25,625 bases of DNA from Brevundimonas sp. UBA5936 (GTDB taxonomy: Bacteria; Pseudomonadota; Alphaproteobacteria; Caulobacterales; Caulobacteraceae): the NCBI GenBank assembly GCA_002430835.1, contig DJDA01000026.1, forward strand, positions 2,756 through 28,380. Direction: 5' to 3'. The translations under genes and the position numbers were made by a program. The notes beneath the pieces are model-generated. The model had not been told where the DNA came from. It saw nothing but the letters and a program-made list of their open reading frames with translations, and searched no databases. Of the stretch, positions 13,467 to 21,247 are shown piece by piece; the first letter of the stretch is position 1, and the number at the start of each line of letters is the position of its first letter.

Positions 13467-13982
13467 ATGGACCGCGCACAAAAAGCCGAGTCGATCGAAT
13501 CGCTGAAGAGCGTGTTCGCCGACGCGGGCGCCGTGGTCGTGACCCACAACCTGGGTCTGACCGTTGTGGAGATGGAAGACCTGCGTGGTCGTCTTCGTAA
13601 AGAAGGCGCCGCGTTCAAGGTGGTGAAGAACCGTCTGGCGCTCAAGGCGCTGGGCGTCGAGGAAGGCAGCGAGTACCACAGCCTGTTCAAGGGCCCCGTG
13701 GGCATCGCTTACGCAGCCGACCCCGTCACCGCCGCCAAGGTCACGGCCGAATTCGCCAAGGGCAACGACAAGTTCGTCATCCAGGGCGGTTTCATGGGCG
13801 ACAAGGTTCTGGACGCCAAGGGCGTCGAGGCCCTGTCCAAGCTGCCGTCGCTGGACCAACTGCGCGGCAAGCTCATCGGCCTGCTGCAAGCCCCGGCGAC
13901 CAAGGTTGCCGGCGTTCTGCAGGCGCCGGCCGGCCAGCTGGCGCGCGTCTTCAACGCGTACGCGACCAAAGACGCCGCCTAA
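13467..13982 (+). CDS. rplJ: 50S ribosomal protein L10
   Basis: Base of the ribosomal stalk; binds 23S rRNA and carries the L7/L12 dimers. The protein has 171 residues. Landmarks are MDRAQKAESIESLKSVF at the N-terminus, the rRNA-binding core LRGRLRKEGAAFKVVKNRLA near 39-58, and the C-terminal alanine-rich helix VAGVLQAPAGQLARVFNAYA that docks L12. CTGGAG lies 6 nt before the ATG. rplL follows after 55 nt. It is separated from rplA by seven unrelated genes. Confidence 0.99.
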   Translation: MDRAQKAESIESLKSVFADAGAVVVTHNLGLTVVEMEDLRGRLRKEGAAFKVVKNRLALKALGVEEGSEYHSLFKGPVGIAYAADPVTAAKVTAEFAKGNDKFVIQGGFMGDKVLDAKGVEALSKLPSLDQLRGKLIGLLQAPATKVAGVLQAPAGQLARVFNAYATKDAA

Positions 13983-14037
13983 GCCCCGTCATCTCTGCAT
14001 ATCTCTCTGAACCTCATCCTACCGAAGGAAGACTAAC

Positions 14038-14418
14038 ATGGCTGATCTCGCCAAAATCGTTGAAGAACTGTCGGCTCTGACCGTCCTGGAAGCCGCTGAA
14101 CTGTCGAAGCTGCTGGAAGACAAGTGGGGCGTTTCGGCCGCCGCTCCGGTCGCCGTCGCCGCTGTCGCCGGCGCTGCTGAAGCCGCTCCGGCTGGCGAAG
14201 AGCAAACCGAGTTCACCGTTGTCCTGGTTGACGGCGGCGACAAGAAGATCAACGTCATCAAGGAAGTCCGCGGCGTCCGCACCGACCTGGGTCTGAAGGA
14301 AGCCAAGGACCTGGTCGAAGGCGCTCCGCAGCCGGTCGTCGAGAACGTCTCGAAGCAAGCTGCTGAAGAGCTGAAGAAGAAGCTGGAAGAAGCCGGCGCC
14401 AAGGTCGAAATCAAGTAA
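14038..14418 (+). CDS. rplL: 50S ribosomal protein L7/L12
   Basis: Multicopy stalk protein that recruits translation GTPases. The protein has 126 residues: an N-terminal dimer domain (LAKIVEELSALTVLEAAELS), an Ala-rich hinge near 34-54, and the globular C-terminal domain EFTVVLVDGGDKKINVIKEVR, then LGLKEAKDLVEGAPQPV. AAGGAAG lies 8 nt before the ATG. A hairpin and a strong terminator follow, so transcription stops here rather than continuing into rpoB as in most proteobacteria. Confidence 0.99.
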   Translation: MADLAKIVEELSALTVLEAAELSKLLEDKWGVSAAAPVAVAAVAGAAEAAPAGEEQTEFTVVLVDGGDKKINVIKEVRGVRTDLGLKEAKDLVEGAPQPVVENVSKQAAEELKKKLEEAGAKVEIK

Positions 14419-14467
14419 GATTTCGGAACTGGCCTCTGGATCTCCAGAGACAGCTTTCAAAGCGAAG

Positions 14468-14502
14468 CGGGTCGGAGGGAAACCTCCGGCCCGTTTTCTT
14501 TT
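14468..14502 (+). terminator. Rho-independent terminator of rplJL
   Basis: An 11-bp stem (14468-14478 with 14483-14493, one wobble) has a GAAA tetraloop and is followed by TTTTCTTTT. A second short hairpin (14434-14449, CTCTGG/CCAGAG) lies just upstream. Confidence 0.93.
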
Positions 14503-14607
14503 GCGCCGAGCCGTGTCGGGCAAGCGCGGCAACAGGCGTGCGTGACGCGGGCGAGCTGGCGCGCTAATCTGCCCCGAAAGGCCATCAGAGCCGTGAGGAG
14601 CGTTCCC

Positions 14608-15483
14608 ATGTCCGACTTCGAGCACGTTTTCGAGCAGCCGCCGGAAGGCGCCGCCGCCGACTGGACCATTCCTCAGAACTGGTCGGCCTATACCGAGGTC
14701 GAGCATCAGACCTGGAACACCCTGTACGAGCGGCAGATGAAGATCCTGCCGGGCCGCGCCAGCGAGGCCTTCCTGCGCGGGCTGGATGCGCTGGACCTGA
14801 ACGCGGGCGGCATTCCCGACTTCGAGATCATCAACCCCAAGCTTCAGGCCCTGACCGGGTGGACCGTGGTCTGCGTGCCGGGGCTGGTGCCGGACGAGGT
14901 CTTCTTCGATCACCTGGCCAACCGCCGCTTCGTCTCGGGCCAGTTCATCCGCAAGCCGGATCAGCTGGATTACCTGCAGGAGCCGGACATCTTCCACGAC
15001 GTGTTCGGCCATGTGCCGATGCTGACCGACCCCGACTTCGCCGCCTATATGGAGGCCTACGGCAAGGGCGGGCAGCGGGCGGCGTCGCTGGGGATGCTGC
15101 CGAATCTGGCGCGCCTGTACTGGTACACGGTCGAGTTCGGCCTGATGCAGGAAGCGGGCGAGCTTCGCATCTATGGCGCGGGCATCGTGTCGTCGGCGAC
15201 CGAGAGCGTCTTCAGCCTGGAAGACCCCTCGCCGAACCGCCTGGGCTTCGACCTGGAGCGGGTGATGAAGACCCTGTACCGCATCGACGACTTCCAGCAG
15301 GTCTATTTCGTCATCGACAGCATCGAGGCGCTGAAGACGGTGACGTTGCAGGACTTCGGCCCCGTCTATGAGCGGCTGAAGGGCGCTGAGGCCTTGCCGA
15401 TCGAAGCCGTCCTGCCGACGGACAAGGTGTTCACGCACGGCACCCAGGCTTACGCCGCCAAGGGCGGGCGCTTCGCGGCATAG
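14608..15483 (+). CDS. phhA: Phenylalanine 4-monooxygenase
   Basis: Iron- and tetrahydropterin-dependent enzyme that converts phenylalanine to tyrosine in the cytosol. The protein has 291 residues, the bacterial single-domain length. The iron triad is H130 and H135 in IFHDVFGHVPML and E176 in YWYTVEFGLM. The pterin-side segment VCVPGLVP is near 88-95, and the family block FVSGQFIRKPDQLDYLQEPD precedes the His pair. GTGAGGAG (14593-14600) lies 7 nt before the ATG at 14608. A pterin dehydratase (PhhB) would be expected to recycle the cofactor but is not adjacent. The gene stands alone between the rplJL terminator and a repeat-rich gap. Confidence 0.97.
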   Translation: MSDFEHVFEQPPEGAAADWTIPQNWSAYTEVEHQTWNTLYERQMKILPGRASEAFLRGLDALDLNAGGIPDFEIINPKLQALTGWTVVCVPGLVPDEVFFDHLANRRFVSGQFIRKPDQLDYLQEPDIFHDVFGHVPMLTDPDFAAYMEAYGKGGQRAASLGMLPNLARLYWYTVEFGLMQEAGELRIYGAGIVSSATESVFSLEDPSPNRLGFDLERVMKTLYRIDDFQQVYFVIDSIEALKTVTLQDFGPVYERLKGAEALPIEAVLPTDKVFTHGTQAYAAKGGRFAA

Positions 15484-15493
15484 GCGGCGCATC

Positions 15494-15632
15494 TTCTCCC
15501 TCCCCTTTATGGGGAGGGTGCGACCGGGTGGGGAGGGCTGTGTGATCCAAGAGCGGCGATCAGCTTGCTTCGACGCCCCCACCCGGCCTCGCCTGACGGC
15601 TCAGCCACCCTCCCCATGAAGGGGAGGGAGAA
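15494..15632. repeat. 139-nt paired inverted repeat, family B
   Basis: Outer arms of 27 nt (15494-15520 and 15606-15632) are complementary except for one base and each folds on itself (CCTCCCC-TTTAT-GGGGAGG). Inner arms CCGGGTGGGG (15524-15533) and CCCCACCCGG (15577-15586) also pair. This is typical of non-coding intergenic repeats. Confidence 0.88.
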
Positions 15633-15800
15633 AAAACAGAGTCCAATTCGTCTGAATCGTCTGAATCTCTCCTGTGCGGCGGCGCGGGGGAGGGATCATC
15701 GCATGAGCGCGGGCGGGCGGCGTGAAAGCTCAGGTCTGCGAGCGCCGACGCCGGGAATTTCCTGCGTTTGGACGGTGAGGATGCGCTGACGCTCCCTTCT

Positions 15801-15940
15801 TTCCGTCACCCTCGGGCTTGTCCCGAGGGCCCAGGTTCCGTTCACGCTCCCGAGCACGGAGTCTAATCGCCGCGCCTAACAGCTAACCGTAGCGGGTGAG
15901 GCCCCGATGGGCCCTCGGGACAAGCCCGAGGGTGACGGAA
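15801..15940. repeat. 140-nt paired inverted repeat, family C
   Basis: Two perfectly complementary 33-nt arms (15801-15833 and 15908-15940) are separated by 74 nt. Each arm carries the palindrome CCCTCGGGC-TT-GTCCCGAGGG. The right arm ends 9 nt before the stop codon of the leftward PhoX-like gene, so it may act as its 3' end structure. Confidence 0.9.
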
Positions 15941-15949
15941 TGGGGGCCC

Positions 15950-17380
15950 TCAGACCCTGAACCGATCCCACGGGCCAGTGACGGCCAGGGTCATGCCGGG
16001 GGAATACAGGTTCACGAACATGGTCCGGCCGTTCGGGGCCCAGCAGACGCCGGCGAACTCGGTGTTCGACTCATCGGCGTCGTGGCGCATGGCGTTACGG
16101 GCGATGGCGTAGACGCGGCCGTCGGGGGTGACGCCCTTCACATGCTGGGTGCCGACCTGCTTGTCCTCGCAGCCGATGACGTGGCCGTTGGGGGCGATGG
16201 CGATGTTGTCGACATAGTCCAGCACGGCGCGGTCGCCCGCCTCGACGAACAGCTCCAGCATGCCCGGCTGGCTCGCCTCGTCCGACTGGCCCTCGCGCGG
16301 GCTAGGGACGTAGCGCATGATCTGGCCGTGACGGCCGACGCCGCCCGAGGTGCAGGTGAAGTAGAGGTGGTCGCCCGCCCAGTGGACGCCTTCGCCGCGC
16401 GCGAACAGGGCCGCGCCCGAGGCGTGGCCGCGCAGGGACAGGTCGCCATCGGGGCTTTCGACGTGATCCAGATCGACCCAGCGCACGGCCAGGCGCTGGC
16501 CCTGGCGCCACAGGACGTCGTTCCAGTTGCGGGTGTCGCCGCGCGCCTGATCGACCAGGGCCAGGGCCTGAAGGCGGCCGCCCGCCTGCAGACGGCGCGG
16601 GTCGGTCGGCAGGTAGCGGTAGAAGAGGCTCTCGGCCGTGTCCTCGGTCATGTAGACGACGCCGGTGCGCGGATCGATGCAGGCGGCCTCGTGCTTGAAA
16701 CGGCCCATGGCGCGGATCGGGGTCGGATCGACCAGGCCGGTGGCGCGCGACGGCACCTCGAACACCCAGCCGTGGTCCTGGGGCAGGCCGTCCTTCGTTC
16801 CGGCGACGATCTCCTCGCAGCTGAGCCACGAACCCCAGGGGGTGACGCCCCCGGCGCAGTTGACCGCCGTGCCGCCCAGGCTGAGGTGCTGGCGCTCCGT
16901 GCGGCCGGTCCTGAGGTTGTAGACGACGGTGGTCGTGCCGCCGCCCAGCGGAGCGACCGCGCCGTCCTTGTCAGGATAGACGCCATAGACGCGGGCGCGG
17001 TCGAGGTCGCCGACCAGCCGGTGATTGGCACCCCAGGCGCTGGCGTTGAACTCCAGCGGATTGACCTCGTGGTTGCGGACCAGGGTCACCCGGTCCTCGT
17101 CCAGCCCGAAGCAGCCCATGCCGTCGAACTTGTCGGGGGTCAGCAGGCCGTCGGCCATGGTCTCGCCCGCCTGGGACGCCACGCGGTAGGAGAAGCCCTC
17201 GGGCAGGTCCAGCAGGCCGTAGGGGTCGGCCTTCATCGGGCCGTAGCCGAACACCTCGTTGCGCGAGGGGCCGTCGACGAAGCCGCCGGGCTCGGCGGCC
17301 ATGGCTTGGGCGCGCTTGGCGTAGCCCGACAGGGCGAGGGCGGCGGCGGAGGCCATGAAGGCGCGGCGTGAAGCGATCAT
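15950..17380 (-). CDS. Tat-exported PhoX/DUF839-family protein
   Basis: Protein of 476 residues resembling PhoX-type alkaline phosphatases (DUF839). It starts with a Tat signal: S4-R5-R6-A-F-M, a hydrophobic stretch and an AQA cleavage site near 26, so it is exported folded. The body is beta-propeller-like with family landmarks VTLVRNHEVNP near 98-108, CAGGVTPWGSWLSCEE near 175-190 and GRFKHEAACIDPRTGVVYMTEDT near 227-249; the Cys, Glu and Asp residues there bind Ca/Fe in characterised PhoX. Whether it is a phosphatase is not certain; many DUF839 proteins are untested. A Pho box (17414-17442) lies 34-62 nt upstream, supporting phosphate-starvation control. It is monocistronic. Confidence 0.87.
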   Translation of the reverse strand: MIASRRAFMASAAALALSGYAKRAQAMAAEPGGFVDGPSRNEVFGYGPMKADPYGLLDLPEGFSYRVASQAGETMADGLLTPDKFDGMGCFGLDEDRVTLVRNHEVNPLEFNASAWGANHRLVGDLDRARVYGVYPDKDGAVAPLGGGTTTVVYNLRTGRTERQHLSLGGTAVNCAGGVTPWGSWLSCEEIVAGTKDGLPQDHGWVFEVPSRATGLVDPTPIRAMGRFKHEAACIDPRTGVVYMTEDTAESLFYRYLPTDPRRLQAGGRLQALALVDQARGDTRNWNDVLWRQGQRLAVRWVDLDHVESPDGDLSLRGHASGAALFARGEGVHWAGDHLYFTCTSGGVGRHGQIMRYVPSPREGQSDEASQPGMLELFVEAGDRAVLDYVDNIAIAPNGHVIGCEDKQVGTQHVKGVTPDGRVYAIARNAMRHDADESNTEFAGVCWAPNGRTMFVNLYSPGMTLAVTGPWDRFRV

Positions 17381-17413
17381 GCGCCGTGCTTACGAGCGGC
17401 GCATTACGGTCCG

Positions 17414-17442
17414 ATGACGGCGGCTTGACCGCAGCGTGACGC
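17414..17442 (-). promoter_or_regulatory. Pho box with three half-sites
   Basis: On the minus strand three GTCA-containing heptamers (GCGTCAC, CGGTCAA, CCGTCAT) repeat at exact 11-bp spacing, at 17436-17442, 17425-17431 and 17414-17420. The PhoB consensus is CTGTCAT with 11-bp period; the third half-site matches 6 of 7. It lies 34-62 nt before the PhoX-like start. Confidence 0.7.
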
Positions 17443-17471
17443 GAGCTGCGGCCGATGGTCCTGCCTGACGG

Positions 17472-18806
17472 TCAGACCCGCTGGAACGGATAGAAGCCGC
17501 CGCCGAGGTTCAGGATCTGCGTCAGCGCGTCAAGCGCGCCGCGCGTCTCGTCCAGCAGGGCGGGGTCGGCCAGGTCGTGCGCCGTCAGGCTGTCGCGATA
17601 CCAGCGGCGGCCCCAGTCGGACAGGCGGGCGTGCAGGGCGTCGGTCAGGCGCATGGCCGGATTGGTCGCCGCCAGCTCGGCCTCGGTCAGGACGACTCGC
17701 AGGCGCAGACAGGCCGGACCGCCGCCGTTGCGCATCGACTGACGCACATCGACGTATTCGACATGGCCGATCGGGCCGTTGGAGGCGGCGAGGCCTTGCG
17801 CGACCGCATGGCTGCGCGGGTTGTCGCGCGTCTCGGTCGGGCAGATCAGGGTCAGGCGATCCTGCCCCGGAACCCGGATCAGCATGGAGTTGAACAGATA
17901 GGAGCTGATGGCGTCGGCCAGCGGCAGGTCGGCGGCCGAGACCTCGACGAACTGCGGCTCGAAGCCGTCGGCGGCGGCGCGGATGGCGGCCTTGGTTCCG
18001 TCGGTGTCTTCAAACGCCAACTCGTGGAAGAAGAGGGTGTCCAGCGCACCGACGCAGACCACGTCGTTGTGGAAGGTTCCGCCCGCGATGGCGGCCTTGC
18101 CCTGACGCGCCAGGACGGCGCCGGACGCGGCGTGGCGGCGCATGATCGCCTCGGACGCCTCGCGCGTCTGGCGGGCGGGGTAGGGGCCGTCCCAGTGCTC
18201 CCAGGCCTCGCGGCCCCAGACCATCAGATTGACGCCCGCCTCGCCGTGATCGCGGCACAGGCGGACGTGGTTGGCCGCCCCTTCGTCCGCCAGATGGGCG
18301 ACCGAGGGCAGGGCGTCGTGGACCGCGAACCTGGCCGTATCGGGGAAGAGGGCGTCCAGCGCGCGCTTGGTCTGATCGTGCTCCAGGCTGCGGTGCAGGT
18401 TGGTGATCAGATTGGCGGGGGTGAAGTGGACGCGGCCGTCACGTGCGTCGGCGCTGGGCGTCACCGTGGCGGCGTTGGCGGCCCACATGGGCGAGGCCGA
18501 ACAGGCGGCGGCGGCGAAGGAGGGCGCGTCCTTCCATGCGCGCTCCAGCACCTGGGCGTCGGAGCCCGAGAAGCCGAGGTCGCGCAGGAAGGGGATGTTC
18601 GGCCGCTCATGCGGGGGCAGGACGAACTGGGGAAGGCCCAGGCCGGCCAGGGTCTTCATCTTGTCGAGGCCCTGCAGCACGGCCGCCCGCGGGTTCGACG
18701 CCTCGCCCTTGTTCAGGCTGGACGCCAGATTGCCCGGCGACAGCCCGGCGTAGGAGTGGGTCGGCCCGATCAGGCCGTCGGCATTGGCCTCGACAGCGGA
18801 AGTCAT
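17472..18806 (-). CDS. astB: N-succinylarginine dihydrolase
   Basis: Second enzyme of the arginine succinyltransferase pathway; hydrolyses succinylarginine to succinylornithine, two NH3 and CO2. The protein has 444 residues (E. coli 447). The catalytic triad is E175 (DEGAANH), H246 (GGTFHNDVV) and C366 (GGGPACLRLR). Other landmarks are GLIGPTHSYAGLSPGNLAS at the N-terminus and MWAANAATVTPSAD near 107-120. The start at 18806 overlaps the astD stop by 4 nt (ATGA), so translation is coupled; the longer in-frame extension to 19430 runs antisense-shifted through astD and is rejected. It is the last gene of the leftward operon. Confidence 0.97.
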   Translation of the reverse strand: MTSAVEANADGLIGPTHSYAGLSPGNLASSLNKGEASNPRAAVLQGLDKMKTLAGLGLPQFVLPPHERPNIPFLRDLGFSGSDAQVLERAWKDAPSFAAAACSASPMWAANAATVTPSADARDGRVHFTPANLITNLHRSLEHDQTKRALDALFPDTARFAVHDALPSVAHLADEGAANHVRLCRDHGEAGVNLMVWGREAWEHWDGPYPARQTREASEAIMRRHAASGAVLARQGKAAIAGGTFHNDVVCVGALDTLFFHELAFEDTDGTKAAIRAAADGFEPQFVEVSAADLPLADAISSYLFNSMLIRVPGQDRLTLICPTETRDNPRSHAVAQGLAASNGPIGHVEYVDVRQSMRNGGGPACLRLRVVLTEAELAATNPAMRLTDALHARLSDWGRRWYRDSLTAHDLADPALLDETRGALDALTQILNLGGGFYPFQRV

Positions 18807-20221
18807 GCGCGCAAGCCCTTGATCTCGCTTTCGATGTTCTTGACCGAACCGGCCTCGAAGCTGGCGACCGGATAGGCGCAGTAGTCGGCGGCGTAGTAGG
18901 CGCTGGGGCGGTGGTTGCCGCTGGCGCCCAGGCCGCCGAAGGGCATGTCCCCCGCCGCGCCTGTGGTCGGACGGTTGAAGTTCACCACGCCCGCGCGGAT
19001 GCGGTTGATGAAGCGGTCCCAGTTCTTCGCGTCGTCGCTGACCAGGCCTGCCGACAGGCCGTATTTGGTGGCGTTGGCGGCGGCGACGGCGGCGTCGAAG
19101 GTCGGGACGCGCAGCACCTGCAGGAAGGGGGCGAACATCTCTTCGTCCTCGACCGCGACGCCGGTGACGTCGATGATCGCAGGCTTGACGAAGGCGCCCG
19201 GCAGATTGTCGACGGGGCCGGAGGCGCGGATCACGCGCGCGCCTGCGTCGATGCGCTGTTGCAGGGCGGCCAGCGCATTGCTGGCGGCCTTCTCCGAGAT
19301 CAACGGCCCGGCGTAGGGTTCGGGGTCGCTGTCCCACGGGGCGAAGTTCAGGCGGTCCGACATGGCGGCCACGGCCTCGATGATGGCGTCGCCCTGGGCG
19401 CCTTCCGGCACGATCAGGCGGCGCGCGCACGAGCAGCGCTGACCCGTGGTGACGAAGGCGGACTGGACAACGATGCCCGCGACAGCGTCAGCGTCCGCGG
19501 CGTCCCAGACGACCAGCGGATTGTTGCCGCCCAGCTCCAGCGCCAGGATGACGTGGGGATCGTCGGCGAACTTGCGCCGGAAGTGCGCGCCCGCCGCGCC
19601 CGAGCCGGTGAACATCAGGGCGTCGATGGGCTGATCCAGCAGGGCCGCGCCGGTGTCGCGCCCGCCCTGAACCATGTTGAACACGCCCTTGGGCAGGTCC
19701 GCGGCTTCCAGGCATTCGGCCATCAGCTGGCCGGTCAGGGGCGTCTCCTCGGAGGGCTTGAACACGACCGTGTCGCCCGCCAGCAGGGCCGGGACGATGT
19801 GGCCGTTGGGCAGGTGGCCGGGGAAGTTGAACGGGCCGAGCACCGCCGAGACGCCGTGCGGACGGTGACGCAGGGTCGCGCGGCCGAAGGCGGTCTCGCT
19901 GCTGCGCTCGCCGGTACGCTCGTCATAGGCGCGGATCGAGATGTCGACCTTGCCAGCCATCGAGGCCAGTTCGGTCTTGGTCTCCCATAGGGCCTTGCCC
20001 GTTTCGCGGCTGATGGCCTCGGCCATTTCGGGGGCGCGCTCTTTCAGCACGGCCTGATAGCGTTTCACCGCGTCGATGCGGTCCTGGCGTGAGCGGTCGG
20101 CCCAGTCGGGGAAGGCGGTGCGGGCGGCCTCGACGGCGGCGCCGACCTGTTCGGTCGTGGCGGCTTCGCCTTCCCAGACGGTTTCGCCGGTGGCGGGGTT
20201 GGTGGAGGTGAAACGGGTCAT
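18803..20221 (-). CDS. astD: N-succinylglutamate 5-semialdehyde dehydrogenase
   Basis: NAD-dependent aldehyde dehydrogenase, step four of the ast pathway (succinylglutamate semialdehyde to succinylglutamate). The protein has 472 residues. Catalytic C263 lies in GQRCSCARRL, general base E229 in LALELGGNNPL, and oxyanion N132 in GPFNFPGHLPNGH. FTGSGAAGAHFRR near 204-216 is the cofactor loop. The context between astA and astB, with a 14-nt gap to astA and a 4-nt overlap with astB, sets the substrate. The ATG at 20221 gives the normal N-terminus. Confidence 0.96.
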   Translation of the reverse strand: MTRFTSTNPATGETVWEGEAATTEQVGAAVEAARTAFPDWADRSRQDRIDAVKRYQAVLKERAPEMAEAISRETGKALWETKTELASMAGKVDISIRAYDERTGERSSETAFGRATLRHRPHGVSAVLGPFNFPGHLPNGHIVPALLAGDTVVFKPSEETPLTGQLMAECLEAADLPKGVFNMVQGGRDTGAALLDQPIDALMFTGSGAAGAHFRRKFADDPHVILALELGGNNPLVVWDAADADAVAGIVVQSAFVTTGQRCSCARRLIVPEGAQGDAIIEAVAAMSDRLNFAPWDSDPEPYAGPLISEKAASNALAALQQRIDAGARVIRASGPVDNLPGAFVKPAIIDVTGVAVEDEEMFAPFLQVLRVPTFDAAVAAANATKYGLSAGLVSDDAKNWDRFINRIRAGVVNFNRPTTGAAGDMPFGGLGASGNHRPSAYYAADYCAYPVASFEAGSVKNIESEIKGLRA

Positions 20222-20235
20222 GGCGGGTACTCGGT

Positions 20236-21243
20236 TCAGGATTTCACGCGGACGACAGCGCCGTCCTTGATCTTCAGGGCGGCGGCGACGTCGGGGGTCA
20301 TGCGGACCATGTCGCCGTCCACCAGGACGCGGGCGCGGACGGCGCGGAAGGCCGAGACGCTGTCGGTCGAGACGAGGCTGGGCAGTTCGACCTCGACCTC
20401 CTTCTCGATGCGGGCGGTCAGGACGCGGGCGTCGCGCACGGTGCGGATGTTGTCACGGCCGCAGGCCACGGTCGGACCGGCGTCGAAGATGTCGACCAGG
20501 CCGTTGGGGCGGAAGCCCTCGGATTCCAGCAGGGCCATGGCGGGCACGCCCTGGGGGTGGACCTTGCCGATCACGGCGCGGGCCGGTTCGGGCAGCAGGT
20601 CGATGTAGATGGGGTGACGCGGCGCCAGGTCGAGGATGAACTGCTTGTCGGTCGAGCCGCTCATGCGGTCGGCGTCGTCGAAGTCCATCGGGAAGAATTT
20701 GTGCGCCACATGGTCCCAGAAGGGGCAGTAGCCGTCGGGGGTGAAGACGCCGCGCAGTTCGGCCAGGACGTTGTCCGCGAACAGGTCCGGCTGGGCCCCG
20801 ATCAGCATGTAGCGCGACTGGCTGAGCAGGCGCCCGGCGCCGCCCTTGCGACGATCGGCCTTGAGGAACAGCGAGCCGACCTCGGTCCAGCCGGTGCACT
20901 CGTTCACCAGCACCAGGGTCTGATGGTTCAGCTTGATGCCCAGCGAAGGCGACTGGACCGTGTTGTTGACCACGCGGAAGCTGAAGAAGGGCCGCTTCAG
21001 CCCTACCGTCGCCTTGACCGAGCCGACGCCGTCGATGTCGCCCGTGTCGCCGTCTTCCAGCATCAGGGTGTACCAGGCTTCCTGCGGCGGGATGCGGCCT
21101 TCGAAGCTGGCCTGGCTGAGTTCCAGGCGCTCGCTGAGGACGTCGGCGTCCTCGGGCAGGCTGGTGAAGCCGGGGCCGGACAGGATGGCCAGTTCGAGCA
21201 GGTGATGAAGATCGGCGGGGCCGGCGGGGCGAACAACGAGCAT
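20236..21243 (-). CDS. astA: Arginine N-succinyltransferase
   Basis: First enzyme of the pathway, transferring succinyl from succinyl-CoA to arginine. The protein has 335 residues (E. coli 344) with a GNAT-like fold: MLVVRPAGPADLHHLLELA at the start, EVGSLFLKADRRKGGAGRLLSQ near 121-142 as the acyl-CoA binding stretch, VLAELRGVFTPDGYCPFWDHV near 159-179, and the C-terminal barrel-like VRARVLVDGDMVRMTPDVA. Bacteria with paired AstA subunits have two genes; here only one is seen. It starts 4 nt after the M20 gene stop and is followed by astD after 14 nt. Confidence 0.96.
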   Translation of the reverse strand: MLVVRPAGPADLHHLLELAILSGPGFTSLPEDADVLSERLELSQASFEGRIPPQEAWYTLMLEDGDTGDIDGVGSVKATVGLKRPFFSFRVVNNTVQSPSLGIKLNHQTLVLVNECTGWTEVGSLFLKADRRKGGAGRLLSQSRYMLIGAQPDLFADNVLAELRGVFTPDGYCPFWDHVAHKFFPMDFDDADRMSGSTDKQFILDLAPRHPIYIDLLPEPARAVIGKVHPQGVPAMALLESEGFRPNGLVDIFDAGPTVACGRDNIRTVRDARVLTARIEKEVEVELPSLVSTDSVSAFRAVRARVLVDGDMVRMTPDVAAALKIKDGAVVRVKS

Positions 21244-21247
21244 GCGG

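Larger units (their letters stand above)
15484..15949. other. Repeat-rich gap between phhA and PhoX-like gene (466 nt, no gene)
   Basis: This region holds two paired inverted-repeat elements of different families (15494-15632 and 15801-15940) and, between them, about 168 nt without clear structure except a short direct repeat of CGTCTGAAT (15649-15666). No coding sequence with credible length or codon pattern was seen. Confidence 0.8.

Noticed and set aside
14014..15582. 522-codon minus-strand frame opposite rplL and phhA
   Set aside because: Both plus-strand genes are certain from family motifs and this frame spans their terminator; no recognisable domain.
15690..15800. Short peptide-like frame between repeat families B and C
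   Set aside because: Only about 30 codons, no ribosome site and no recognisable remnant of a known protein; not enough to call a pseudogene.
15896..17371. 491-codon plus-strand frame opposite the PhoX-like gene
   Set aside because: The minus-strand protein has a Tat signal and family motifs; the plus frame is rich in Ala, Gly, Gln and Val without domain order.
17577..19990. Long plus-strand frames opposite astB and astD
   Set aside because: They are shadows of enzymes with complete catalytic residues on the minus strand.
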